From contig JAWKTZ010000008.1 of the NCBI GenBank assembly GCA_041398845.1, positions 496,001 to 560,000 on the forward strand: 64,000 nucleotides of DNA, read 5' to 3'. The DNA is from Fuerstiella sp041398845 (GTDB lineage Bacteria; Planctomycetota; Planctomycetia; Planctomycetales; Planctomycetaceae). Positions 35,939-45,400 of this stretch are shown here, one piece after another. How positions within the stretch are numbered: the stretch's first letter is position 1; every line of letters starts with the position of its first letter. A program made the position numbers and the translations under genes. The notes beneath the pieces were generated by a model, which was given only the letters and a program-made list of their open reading frames with translations, was not told the origin of the DNA and ran no database searches.

Positions 35939-36814
35939 TCAGGCCGCCTTGTTCAATGGTGATGACGCGAGCGTGGCCAGACGTTGTTGTTCCTGCTGCT
36001 GCAGTGCTGCCAGGCGTTTCTTCCTGCTGCGGCTGAACTGATTGGCAAAGTCGATCAGTCCGGGCACAAATCGTTTCATCTGAAACAAAGCGTGGGCCAT
36101 CGGAGTGATGATGACCTGACGTTTGTTGCGGCGCATGCCGTTGATCGTGAGCGATGCGACTCGTTCTGCTGAGGTACACAGCCAGGCTGGTGGCGTGGGA
36201 ACGGTCCTGTCCGCTCGACCACTCGCGGCCGATTCGTACAGGTTGGTTTTCACCGGCCCCGGACAGATTGCCGTGACGCCGATGCCGCGTCGACCATATT
36301 CAGCTCGCAATGCTTCCGTATAGCCGATCAGTCCGAATTTGCTGGCATGATACGCCGCAAAACGTCCTCCGGCGACGATTCCGGAAATGCTGCACATGTT
36401 GACCACATGAGCGTCCGGACGTTGCAGCAGTTGCGGCAGAAAGTGGTTCGTGATGCGGATCGGAGCGAGCAGGTTGATGTTCATCAGCCAGTCCCACTGT
36501 GCCTGAGTCATCGCTTCGGTCGCTCCGTAATAGGCAACTCCGGCGTTGTTGATCACGACATCAATGATGCCGACCTGCCTGTCGAAGTCAGCAAGGCAGG
36601 CGTCAACGGCTGCCGGTTGCGACAGATCGCAAACCCTTGTCCGGACCGTGCCGTCGGCATGTTGCAGTTCCGATGCCAGACTGGACAGACCGTGTTCGTC
36701 GACGTCCACCAGGTAAAGATGGCAACTCAGATCGGCCAGTTGTCGAGCAATCTGGCGACCGATTCCGGAAGCAGCTCCCGTGAGAAAAACCGTTTTGCCC
36801 TGAAATTTTCGCAT
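35939..36814 (-). CDS. short-chain dehydrogenase/reductase
   Basis: The ATG at 36814 follows AGGAAGATC, a good ribosome binding site; the longer frame to 36865 is rejected. The 291-residue protein has VFLTGAASGIGRQIARQL (TGxxxGIG), VDVDEHGL, NNAGVAYYG, a Ser in MCSISG, and YHASKFG (YxxxK), the classical SDR catalytic set. The C-terminal tail is basic and Gln-rich with possible membrane association, as in acyl-processing SDRs. The substrate is unknown. Confidence 0.92.
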   Translation of the reverse strand: MRKFQGKTVFLTGAASGIGRQIARQLADLSCHLYLVDVDEHGLSSLASELQHADGTVRTRVCDLSQPAAVDACLADFDRQVGIIDVVINNAGVAYYGATEAMTQAQWDWLMNINLLAPIRITNHFLPQLLQRPDAHVVNMCSISGIVAGGRFAAYHASKFGLIGYTEALRAEYGRRGIGVTAICPGPVKTNLYESAASGRADRTVPTPPAWLCTSAERVASLTINGMRRNKRQVIITPMAHALFQMKRFVPGLIDFANQFSRSRKKRLAALQQQEQQRLATLASSPLNKAA

Positions 36815-36872
36815 GATCTTCCTCGCCTGAGGGTGTCTCTCACAACCGTTCTCAAATCGGAACACTGCGTGC

Positions 36873-36973
36873 AGAGGCTATCTGAAAAAGGGGTCTGACC
36901 CTCTCCGGGCAGCCGCATTGACAATCATTTTGCTGCCCTCCAAAGGGTCAGACCCCTTTTTCAGATAGCGTCT
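36873..36973. repeat. palindromic intergenic repeat, copy A
   Basis: The terminal inverted arms carry TATCTGAAAAAGGGG and GTCTGACCC. Between them a core reads CTCCGGGCAGCCG then TTTTGCTGCCCTCC. The right edge contains the last bases of the downstream hemolysin III-type gene, including its TAG stop. Core orientation is the same as copy C. Confidence 0.9.
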
Positions 36974-37646
36974 ACGCCATCGATGTGGCACAGTTCATAA
37001 TGGCGACGTAATGGCAGACACTGCCCATGATGACAAGCACGTGCCAGACACAGTGAAAGTAACGGAATCGAGTGTCATTCTTCAGAAAGACAACTCCCAG
37101 AAGATAACAGCAGCCGCCGGCCACCACCCAGCCGAAACCTTCGGTGGAAAACTGAAACAGTCGTGGAAGAGCCAGCAGGGGCACCCACCCCAGCAGCACA
37201 TAAAACCAGACAGGAACCATTTCACGCCCGGTCACCTTCAGTTTCAGATACATTCCCAGGCCGGCCATGAGCCACATCAGAACCAGCGGAGCATTCCACC
37301 AGCCATCACGACAGGCGGCAAGGCTGAGCGGAGTATACGTCGCCGCCATCACCGCAAAGATGGCAAGCTGATCCAGGGTGCGGTAACGAGTGCGTCTGGG
37401 TTCGCTGACAAACGAATGCGACAGTGTGGAAGCCGCATACAATGCAACCAGAGCGACAGCGTAAATCCAGCAACCGGCGTGCAGATACACGTCCGTGCTG
37501 CCGCTGGTGTTGGTCAACAGCCGAACCGCGCCCGCAATGCTCAGAGCCAACCCGGCGGCGTGCGTCCACTGGTTGATCGTTTCTTCCGGAATGGCGGTCA
37601 GCACAGCGTCCTGCTGAGTTGATCTGGCGATGGTTGTGTCTGCCAT
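36972..37646 (-). CDS. hemolysin III / PAQR-family membrane protein
   Basis: The ATG at 37646 gives 224 residues with seven hydrophobic segments. ETINQWTHAAG, ASTLSHSFVSEPR, LDQLAIFAVMAATYTP and CVWHVLVIMGSVCHYVAI contain the conserved His residues and Asp of the hemolysin III/PAQR family, integral membrane proteins proposed to be metal-dependent hydrolases. The stop codon lies within the palindromic repeat. A longer frame to 38009 is not protein-like. Confidence 0.9.
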   Translation of the reverse strand: MADTTIARSTQQDAVLTAIPEETINQWTHAAGLALSIAGAVRLLTNTSGSTDVYLHAGCWIYAVALVALYAASTLSHSFVSEPRRTRYRTLDQLAIFAVMAATYTPLSLAACRDGWWNAPLVLMWLMAGLGMYLKLKVTGREMVPVWFYVLLGWVPLLALPRLFQFSTEGFGWVVAGGCCYLLGVVFLKNDTRFRYFHCVWHVLVIMGSVCHYVAIMNCATSMA

Positions 37647-38186
37647 GCGAATCCCTGCTTTGCAGTTTGAGTTATCCAGCACGCGGTGAAAAATGAGGTC
37701 TGCCGTTGCCGGAACGGCCTGAAAGGTGGTTCGCACAACGGTACCTGACCCATTTCTACCGCGTGCTTTAGAAAAGCCTTCGATATTCATCGGACAGTGA
37801 TTGCCGGGTTCGTTGAAAAGCTGAAAGAATTCATCCACCCTCCGGCCGCCGATGCTGCAATTTGCCCGAACAGATTTCGTGAACCTGACCACCCGACTCG
37901 TCGTCGACCAGAATCCCCCAGCGTTCGGCAGAAAACGCCGATTCTTCCTGCCGACCACTCTGCACCGGAATGCTCGCCACGGCGCTGTCGACACGGCCCG
38001 GCCTGACACTGGCGTCTCGTCCCCGACCTCGTTATGGTCTGTGTCTGCGAAATGTCTGTTTGCTGTTCATGGTGGTTGAGAACAAATCGGGGAACCGTTT
38101 TCGAAACACCCGGCCGGATGCTTCGTTCAACGATTCCTGACTGCATTTTCAACCGCATGACGCTGTCTCTTTCAAAAGGAAAACCT
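37647..38186. other. divergent intergenic region, nothing recognised
   Basis: This carries the upstream regions of the hemolysin III gene and the DUF1080 gene. Long frames pass through it on the minus strand, but their composition (Arg/Cys/Ser-rich) is not protein-like. A small GCCGTT/AACGGC hairpin is near 37700. Confidence 0.45.
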
Positions 38187-38903
38187 GTGTTTGAAAAGTC
38201 GCTGCTGGGGGTCCTGACCGTGACCCTGTTCGCTCCCGCTGCATGGGCTCAGTCCTATACCAATCTTCTGGACGGTGACGGCCTGCAGCACTGGATGACG
38301 CCAGGCGGCGGCGACGTGGGAGAAGGTTGGAAACTGGAACCTGGGGGCGTTCTGCACAAAGCAGGCAATGGCGGAAACATTATCACTCGTGAAAAATTCG
38401 GAGATTTCGAACTGTGGTTCGAATTCCGCATCTCTGCCAAAGGAAACAGTGGAATCAAATATCGAGTGGACCAGTATGGCAAAAGCTGGCTGGGGCTGGA
38501 ATACCAGGTTCTGGACGATGCCGCCTTTCCCAAACTGACTCGGGACCACCACACCGGGTCGCTGTACGATCTGGTCGCCCCGATTCCCGCCGTCACGCGT
38601 TTGAACGCAGAGGACCAGTACAATGTGGGCAAAATCCGAGTCGCCGGTCAGCGCGCTCAGCACTGGGTCAACGGTCAGTTGTTGATCGACGAACCGCTCA
38701 CAGGACCTCGCTGGAAAAACCATGTCGCGAACAGTAAATTCAAGCAGACGCCGGGGTTTGGAGAAAACCCGCTGGGGCATCTGATGCTGACGGATCACCA
38801 CAGCGAAGTGTGGTATCGAAATATTTATGTGAGACGGCTGGACACGGAATCCTCCGGCTGTCCGGCACGTGTTCAACAGGTGTCGTTGCAGCCGTCATTC
38901 TGA
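38187..38903 (+). CDS. secreted DUF1080 protein (3-keto-disaccharide hydrolase-like)
   Basis: A GTG at 38187 with AAAGGA six bases upstream gives a clean signal peptide (FEKSLLGVLTVTLFAPAAWA then QS). An ATG 30 bases earlier lacks a binding site. The mature part is a concanavalin-like sandwich with WKLEPGGVLHKAG, FELWFEFRISAKGNSGIKYR and GLEYQVLDD, the DUF1080 pattern abundant in Planctomycetes and linked to glycan breakdown. It would be exported to the periplasm. The substrate is unknown. Confidence 0.88.
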   Translation: MFEKSLLGVLTVTLFAPAAWAQSYTNLLDGDGLQHWMTPGGGDVGEGWKLEPGGVLHKAGNGGNIITREKFGDFELWFEFRISAKGNSGIKYRVDQYGKSWLGLEYQVLDDAAFPKLTRDHHTGSLYDLVAPIPAVTRLNAEDQYNVGKIRVAGQRAQHWVNGQLLIDEPLTGPRWKNHVANSKFKQTPGFGENPLGHLMLTDHHSEVWYRNIYVRRLDTESSGCPARVQQVSLQPSF

Positions 38904-38935
38904 ACATCCCATTTTTTTCACGGGTCAGTGTCCGC

Positions 38936-39409
38936 ATGGTATCAGACAGCGTCAATCGTGTTCCCGCCGAATACCCCGGAGTTGTCCCGTATCTGGTGGT
39001 TCGGGAAGCGTCGAAGGCCATTGACTTCTATAAGAGCGTCTTTGGAGCCGAGGAACTGATTCGGCTGGCCGCTCCGGATGGAACAATCGGACATGCCGAA
39101 CTGCGGATTGCCGGCGGCCCGGTGATGCTGGCCGATGAAGTTCCGGAAATGGAAATCATGGCTCCACCATCCATCGGCGGGTCCGCTACCGGGCTGATGC
39201 TGTATGTGGATGATGCCGACAGTGTCTTCAACGCTGCGGTCGAAGCGGGAGCGGTGGTGTTCAAACCGATCTGTGACCAGTTTTATGGCGACCGCTGCGG
39301 GACCATCGACGATCCGTTTGGACACCGCTGGACAATCTCCAGCCGAATTGAATGCCTGACTCACGCCGAAGTTCAGAAACGATTTCAGGATCTGTACGGC
39401 GACGAATAG
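38936..39409 (+). CDS. VOC-family protein (PhnB/glyoxalase-like)
   Basis: The chosen ATG at 38936 gives 157 residues: VVPYLVVREASKAIDFYKSV then FGAEELIRLAAPDGTIGHAE and a second half with DDADSVFNAAVEAGAVV and DRCGTIDDPFGHRWTIS. This is the paired beta-alpha-beta-beta-beta fold of PhnB-like VOC proteins. The catalytic activity is not predictable. It follows the DUF1080 gene by 32 bases and may be cotranscribed. Confidence 0.9.
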   Translation: MVSDSVNRVPAEYPGVVPYLVVREASKAIDFYKSVFGAEELIRLAAPDGTIGHAELRIAGGPVMLADEVPEMEIMAPPSIGGSATGLMLYVDDADSVFNAAVEAGAVVFKPICDQFYGDRCGTIDDPFGHRWTISSRIECLTHAEVQKRFQDLYGDE

Positions 39410-39437
39410 CATTCCGTCGCACCTTGGATTTTGGGCT

Positions 39438-39536
39438 AGAGGCGATCTGAAAAAGGGGTCTGACCCTTTGGATGGCGGCAAAATTTCAGTCAATACGGCT
39501 GCCCGGAGAGGGTCAGACCCCTTTTTCAGATACGCT
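39438..39536. repeat. palindromic intergenic repeat, copy B (core inverted)
   Basis: It has the same arms as copy A (CGATCTGAAAAAGGGG, GTCTGACCC and the matching right arm). The core reads TGGATGGCGGCAAAATTTC then CGGCTGCCCGGAG, the reverse complement of the core in copies A and C with a few substitutions. It lies between the convergent VOC and hemoglobin genes. Confidence 0.9.
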
Positions 39537-39635
39537 TCATCAATAGATGACGTAGTGGATTTCGCCAGAAATCCTGTGAGAAGGGAATTCTGGCGAATCC
39601 CACTACGAGGTGCGCCAGTAAATGATTGGTCGTTC

Positions 39636-40025
39636 CTAACCGTCCGCACCGCCGCTTTCACCAATCACCTGGTCACTGTAGGTGGCGATGCGAAACACAA
39701 TGTCCATCGCATCGTGTCGAGTGATGGCATCGCGACGATCCAGCACCGCAATCAAATGGTTGACAAATCGAGTGAAATGTCGGCGAGTAATGCCTCGACC
39801 GTGATGAATCTTTGCCAGATCGGTTCCTCCGGTCTGCATGGGTCCGTCCAGAGCAGCGGCGAAAAAATCCTGCTGCATGCGTTTCAACCGATCGACAGAC
39901 GTGTTTTCAAAAAATGGTCGCAGTTCCAGGTCCGAAAGCACACGGGCATAAAACTGCGTGATCATTTCGCTGACTCCGGCTTCTCCGCCGACACGTTCAA
40001 ACAAAGTTCTTGAGTCATCTGACAT
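39636..40025 (-). CDS. group 1 truncated hemoglobin
   Basis: The ATG at 40025 gives 129 residues: TLFERVGGEAGVSEMITQFY then ELRPFFENTSVDRLKRMQQD and KIHHGRGITRRHFTRFVNHL. The 2-over-2 globin pattern and the His pair before GRGIT (proximal His region) fit trHb1. Such proteins bind oxygen or detoxify NO in the cytosol. It is divergent from the deacetylase gene. Confidence 0.9.
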   Translation of the reverse strand: MSDDSRTLFERVGGEAGVSEMITQFYARVLSDLELRPFFENTSVDRLKRMQQDFFAAALDGPMQTGGTDLAKIHHGRGITRRHFTRFVNHLIAVLDRRDAITRHDAMDIVFRIATYSDQVIGESGGADG

Positions 40026-40154
40026 GGCTGCCCCTGTCCCTTCGGAATCGCAGATCGAAGTCCTGAGCATACCGGTTTCCGCAGATTTTGAAACCATCGC
40101 CAGCGACGGAATTCCCGCTCACCCACAATCAAAAACAGCACAAGGAGCCGTCAA

Positions 40155-41102
40155 ATGACATTGCTGTACATGGACGAAAAATTTCTGCTGCACGACACGG
40201 GACGTCACCCCGAATGTGCCGCTCGACTGGAGCACATCCACGCGAAACTCAGAACATCCGGACTGCTCCCGAACGTGACTCGCCCAGACATCCAGCGAGC
40301 GAACGATGACGATGTTCGGCGAGTTCACACTGCGGCACATATCAGCGAAATCCGTCGTTTCGCGGAAGCCGGAGGTGGACGCATCGAAGCGGATACGGAA
40401 GTCAGTCCGGATTCGGCCGACGTTGCGTGGCTGGCTGCCGGAACCGGAATCAATGCCGTGAAACGGGTTGTCGGCGGCGAGGATACTCAGGCATTGTGCC
40501 TTGTTCGACCACCTGGTCATCACGCTCTTGCCGATTCGGCCATGGGGTTTTGTCTGTTGAGCAACGTAGCCATTGCCGCTCGAACGGCCGTGCAGCGACT
40601 GAACGTCAATCGAGTTTTGATTGTTGACTGGGACGTTCATCACGGCAACGGGACTCAGGATGTGTTCTACGAGGATGAACGGGTGACGTTCTTTTCTGCT
40701 CATCGCTTCCCGTTCTATCCCGGCACCGGTCGTCGATCGGAAAGCGGGCGAGGCAAAGGGCTGGGCACCACGTTCAACCTCCCGTTAAAATTTGGGATCT
40801 CGCGCAAAGACTATCTGACGGCGTTTACGACTTCGCTTACCCAGGCAGCCGATCAGTGCAAACCGGACATCGTCCTGCTAAGCGCCGGCTTTGACGCGCA
40901 TGCTCAGGATCCCGTGGGATCGCTGGGACTGGAAACGGAAGACTTCGAAGTCCTGACACAACTCGTTCAGCAGGTCGCAGCCACTCACGCCAACGGTCGG
41001 CTGGTGAGTATGCTGGAAGGAGGGTACCATGTCGACCGCCTGGCAGACTGCGTCGAACTACACCTGCGCGCACTTCAGAACAACACCACCCAGGCACAGT
41101 AA
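40155..41102 (+). CDS. histone-deacetylase-family amidohydrolase
   Basis: The ATG at 40155 has GGAG upstream. The 315-residue product has RPPGHHA (118-124), DWDVHHGNGTQDVF (158-171) and LSAGFDAH, giving the His-His dyad and Asp/His/Asp zinc site of the HDAC/AcuC/acetylpolyamine amidohydrolase family. It probably deacetylates proteins or small amines in the cytosol. Confidence 0.94.
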   Translation: MTLLYMDEKFLLHDTGRHPECAARLEHIHAKLRTSGLLPNVTRPDIQRANDDDVRRVHTAAHISEIRRFAEAGGGRIEADTEVSPDSADVAWLAAGTGINAVKRVVGGEDTQALCLVRPPGHHALADSAMGFCLLSNVAIAARTAVQRLNVNRVLIVDWDVHHGNGTQDVFYEDERVTFFSAHRFPFYPGTGRRSESGRGKGLGTTFNLPLKFGISRKDYLTAFTTSLTQAADQCKPDIVLLSAGFDAHAQDPVGSLGLETEDFEVLTQLVQQVAATHANGRLVSMLEGGYHVDRLADCVELHLRALQNNTTQAQ

Positions 41103-41256
41103 CTCAGGACCAGCATCATGGAGGCACGTCGATTCTGACGTCGACCGCCCCCGGATACAGACCGGACTCCATTTTCCACTGCGTTCCGTGTAGACTGGAA
41201 TCGACGCATTGACGACGGTCGTCCTGCGGGAATCTCTGAACGATGGCGGGGCAGAT

Positions 41257-42084
41257 ATGAACGGATCATTGCGAGCGACAGCTCCTCAGGGCGATAGCAA
41301 TGAACTGGTGGAAATGTTTGCCTCGCTGTGGGCTGCCGACGCCGAATCCGATTCCGATTCCATTCCGGACATCGCGGCCTATGTCCGCCGCTGTCCGAAC
41401 GACGACAACTTCAGTGCCACGGTGGTCCGTCTCATCGAAACGGATCTGGAACGCCGCTGGAAGTTTCCGCGACCAATCCCGCGCCTGACGGTTTCGGACT
41501 ATATGGCACTGCTGCCGATTACGTTCTCCCGGAAGGCTCGCGTTCAGCTTGTCAGCACCGAATACAAGGTTCGTAATCGCTGGGGGGATTGTGTTCTGCT
41601 GAACGATCTGTATGAGCAATACAAGGAACTGGGTCCGTCGCTGGCTCAGTCGCTGCACAAAGCGGCTTCGAACATCCGCTGGCCGGTTGTGTCGGTGGTT
41701 GTCAACGCCCGAATGGAACTGGAAGCACGCTTTGACCGCCGACTGTCCGTCGGGCGACAGCGGTCAAAGGACCCGAACCCCTGGGACGTGATCACCACAG
41801 CAGACGAACATCGGTTTGTGCTGTGTGAAAGCAGTGACACGTCCATCAGTCGCCGACAACTGCAGGCGGTCCTGCAGACTCCCAAAACCGTACTCCTGAA
41901 GAACTGCAGCTCCAGCCGAACTCTGGCGATTCGCAGTCAGGAACCTCTCGAAGCCGGTGAGCAGCGCGAACTGTCTCTGCCGGTGTTTGTGCATCTCGGA
42001 GGGAGTCGCTGTCTGCAGATTCGTCCGGCGGAAAAACGAGTCCGTCGCAAGCACGAAGACATCAGTGACCTGCCACAGGAATGA
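41257..42084 (+). CDS. FHA-like domain protein of unknown function
   Basis: The ATG at 41257 gives 275 residues. The N-terminal half (SIPDIAAYVRRCPNDDNFSA, DLERRWKFPRPIPRLTVSDY) resembles the N-terminal extension of planctomycete Ser/Thr kinases. The C-terminal half (TSISRRQLQAVLQTPKTVLL, LKNCSSSRTLAI, EAGEQRELSLPVFVHLGG) follows the second half of an FHA phosphopeptide-binding domain. No kinase or phosphatase domain is attached. The domain call is tentative. Confidence 0.7.
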   Translation: MNGSLRATAPQGDSNELVEMFASLWAADAESDSDSIPDIAAYVRRCPNDDNFSATVVRLIETDLERRWKFPRPIPRLTVSDYMALLPITFSRKARVQLVSTEYKVRNRWGDCVLLNDLYEQYKELGPSLAQSLHKAASNIRWPVVSVVVNARMELEARFDRRLSVGRQRSKDPNPWDVITTADEHRFVLCESSDTSISRRQLQAVLQTPKTVLLKNCSSSRTLAIRSQEPLEAGEQRELSLPVFVHLGGSRCLQIRPAEKRVRRKHEDISDLPQE

Positions 42085-42098
42085 AGGGCAATTCCCCG

Positions 42099-42118
42099 CT
42101 GAGTGTTCGGTCACTCAG
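42099..42118 (+). terminator. stem-loop after the FHA-like gene
   Basis: CTGAGTG (42099-42105) pairs perfectly with CACTCAG (42112-42118) around TTCGGT, followed by a T-rich stretch (TTTCCTTGTTTGTT). It lies 15 bases past the stop, so it is a likely intrinsic terminator. Confidence 0.65.
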
Positions 42119-42349
42119 AGGTTTCCTTGTTTGTTAAAGCCAGCAGAGTCAGTGGCAACGGTGGGCTGTGCTGACGAAGAGCGTGGTTCACTTATAAGGA
42201 GCGCCGCATCACGGTTTCCGATCACTGCGCGACACACCTTGCCTGAACGGCAAGATGTGGTACCCCGGGAATTCGCAAAGGAACGGGGGGATTGATCCCC
42301 CAAGGCAACGCCCTTGTTTGTTGCATTCTGATCTCGGTATCATTCCCCT
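42119..42349. other. intergenic region with several hairpins
   Basis: Hairpins include CTTGCC/GGCAAG near 42236-42253 and GGGGG/CCCCC at about 42286-42301. No ORF is supportable. It could be the promoter/leader of the downstream giant gene or an unrecognised RNA. Confidence 0.4.
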
Positions 42350-42448
42350 GGAGGCGATCTGAAAAAGGGGTCTGACCCTCTCCGGGCAGCCGCTTTGACT
42401 GTCATTTTGCTGCCCTCCAACGGGTCAGACCCCTTTTTCAGATCGCCC
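42350..42448. repeat. palindromic intergenic repeat, copy C
   Basis: The arms are GGCGATCTGAAAAAGGGG and GTCTGACCC, with the matching right arm. The core CTCCGGGCAGCCGCTTTGAC then TTTTGCTGCCCTCC is nearly identical to copy A. It lies 42 bases upstream of the giant gene start, so it would be transcribed in that leader. Confidence 0.92.
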
Positions 42449-42490
42449 CCACACGCGGGTTCAAACGCCATCGAGGAGACAGGACAGACA

Positions 42491-45400
42491 ATGAGTACCA
42501 CTACTCTTGATCCAGCCGTTGCCGTCAAGCTGCGGCAATTTGGTTCGCGGCGACTTCGTCTGCTGGTGACTCGCGGTGTCTGCGCAGGAATTGTCACCTT
42601 TCTGCTGTGCATTGCCGTTGTCGCTTTGATCGACTGGTACTGGCTGCTGACCGATCGGATTCGCTGGGCATTGAGCGGTGCGGCTTATCTGGTGACGGGC
42701 GGCACGATCTGGCTGACGTGCGTTCGCAAACTGCTGAGCGCTCCGGCATCGGAAGAACTTGCCGCTCAGGTGGAAGCCGCTCAACCGGAACTGCGTGAGA
42801 ACCTGTTGTCGGCTGTGGAACTGGCCACCGATGATCCGGCGGCCGTTCATGATTCCCCCGTGTTTCGAGGATTGCTGCAAAGACGTGTTGCTGAGCAGAT
42901 GGCCGGTGTTCGCATCGCGCGACTGTTACCGCTGAAGTTGCTGTCGAAATGGCTGATCGCCGCGTTGGTTGTCGTCGTGGTATTGGGTGCGTTGCTGAGT
43001 CTTCCCGACCCACGATTCCGCCTGCTGGCTGTTCGAGCCATGTTGCCTGGAGCGAACATTGAACGCATATCACGGATCAAGGTGCAGATTATCGAGCCCA
43101 CTCCTCATTCGCTCACCATGGCGAAAGATGAAACCGTGGCCATTGTTGCGGACGTGACCGGGGGAGATTTCGGCGATGTGATTCTGGAAACAATCACACC
43201 AGACGGCACGTCCACTCAGCTTATGCACGGCCGCAGCGAATCGGAATTTGCGGCGAATGTGCATGTGACGGCCGACTCGCTGCAGTATCGCATTCTGGCC
43301 GGAGACGCCGTCACGCGACGCTACTCGATTACCGGAAAACCGCGTCCTCAAGTCACCGCGTTCCACAAGACGTTTCACTTTCCTGATTACTCCGGGCTGG
43401 ATGACCAGACCGCGACCGAAGATCACGGCGACCTGCTGGTGCTGGAAGGAACTCAGGCCGAACTGCTGCTGGAACTGGATCAGGACGTGTCGCTGGCCGA
43501 ACTGCGTCTGGATGTTTCCGGTTCTGATGACGTCACCACATTGCCTCTGCAGAAGCAGGGCGACGGTCGCTGGTCTGTGACGGTGCCCGTCGACGAGCCT
43601 TCCATTTACAAGGTGCATCTGGTGTCTGCAGAAACCGGCTTTGAAAACCTTTTCAGCCCGCGTTATGAAATTCGTCCGCTGCCCGATCTGATTCCTCGAG
43701 TTGGCTTTGTCGATCAGCAGGAAACCAATCTGCTGCTGCCTCCGAACGATATTCTGGCCCTGCGCGGTCAGGCCGACGACGATCTGCCGCTGGTGAAGAT
43801 CGAACAGGAAGTGTCCGTCAACGGTCAGGATTGGGTAGCCTATCCGGTCGATCCCTGGCTTCCGGTGCATCAGGATGAAACGGTACAGAATGAAGAGACT
43901 GTTCCGGACACATTCGGCCACGCTGCTGCTGACAGAGCAACGTGGGACGCAAACAAGACAGCCGTCAGTGCCAACGCACTCGCAGCGGAGTGGGACTGGG
44001 ACTTGTTGCCGTTTCGGCTTCAGACCGGCGATCAGGTTCTGACTCGGCTGGTGGCCACGGACCGCAGGGGCAATCGAGGCGAATCGGTGCCGTTGCGGAT
44101 TATTGTGTCGGCACCGGATTTCGATCCCGAACGCCACACACTCATGCAGAAAAAGGCCGCGCTGTATGACGATTTTGCCATGCTGGCCAACATCGGAAAA
44201 GAACACCACGACACCGCCAAAGACATCATCGAACGGCTCAGGCAGGAAAGTGAAGGCAAGCTGGAACAGGTTCGCCGTGTTGAAGACCGGGCTCTGGACC
44301 GCACCAATCTGAGCGACCTGGCGTCGAAGATGCGGGAAGCATCCGGCGGCCTGCTTCAGAAGATTCAGACGGTGACGGTCAGCATGCCTGCGGGTGCCGA
44401 CGCGTACGATCTGGATCTGGCCGGACAGGTCATGGCTCGTCTTCATCACGAACACACATTTGCGGTCGACGCTCTTCTGAAACAGATGTCGCATGCGGCT
44501 GACGACAAACAGATTCGCAAAGATCTGGACGAACTGAAACGTACGTTCGACCGCATTCGAGACGACAGTCAGTCTGCTGCCCATCACTTTCAGCACCTGA
44601 TATCGCACAATGTCATGGCCGCCGTCGCGTCAGATTTTGATGCTCTGCTGAAACAACAGCAACTGGTGGCCGAAAGCCCCACTCAAACCTGGGTTCGCCT
44701 GCTGCGTCAGGAAACCGTAGTCCTGCAGCAATTGGAAGTTGTTGAACGTCTGATGCAGGATCAGCAGTCGCGGCTGCCGGATCACATGCGAAATTATCTG
44801 AAGCAGCTTGTGGACTGGTCCGCTCAACGCCGCCAGCAGCTTGATGAAGCAACAGAATCGGAAGACCATCTGCCGCAACTGCAGCAGTTGGCTCAGACAC
44901 TTCACCGGGAACTTCGTGACCGACAGCGCATCGACGTCATGGACGGCGGCCTGTCCGAAAGACTCAATCAGGCTCGCCGCGACTTTCAGAATCGTGCGGG
45001 CACGTTGTCAGAACCGCTCGGCCGCGTCGCCGAGTCCGTACAGGATGAGAATCGAGCGACCATGGAAGCGAGCCAGGCCGCCGATTCGACAAGAGCCAGG
45101 GAATTCTCCGAACAGGCCGCTCGCCACGCCGCCGAAATCGATATCAAGCTTCGCAACAGCATGGATCAGTTGCGAAGTCGCCGCAGTCTGACTCAGTCAC
45201 GACAGGATCCCGATCCGCAGTTTGCAGCCGATGCCGGACTGACCTCGCGAGCAACGTTGGCGGTCCTGAATCAGCATCGCTCAGACAACCCCGCCGACAC
45301 ACAGGTCCGTGACGCGTTCCGCGAAATCGCTCCAGCCTACCGGATTCTGGAAGCGGGCCACGATCTGCAGAACGTCCAAATCTGTCTGACCAGGCTGATT

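Noticed and set aside
43070..44608. 512-codon minus-strand ORF inside the giant gene
   Set aside because: It is antisense to continuous, protein-like coding sequence and contains no recognisable domain.
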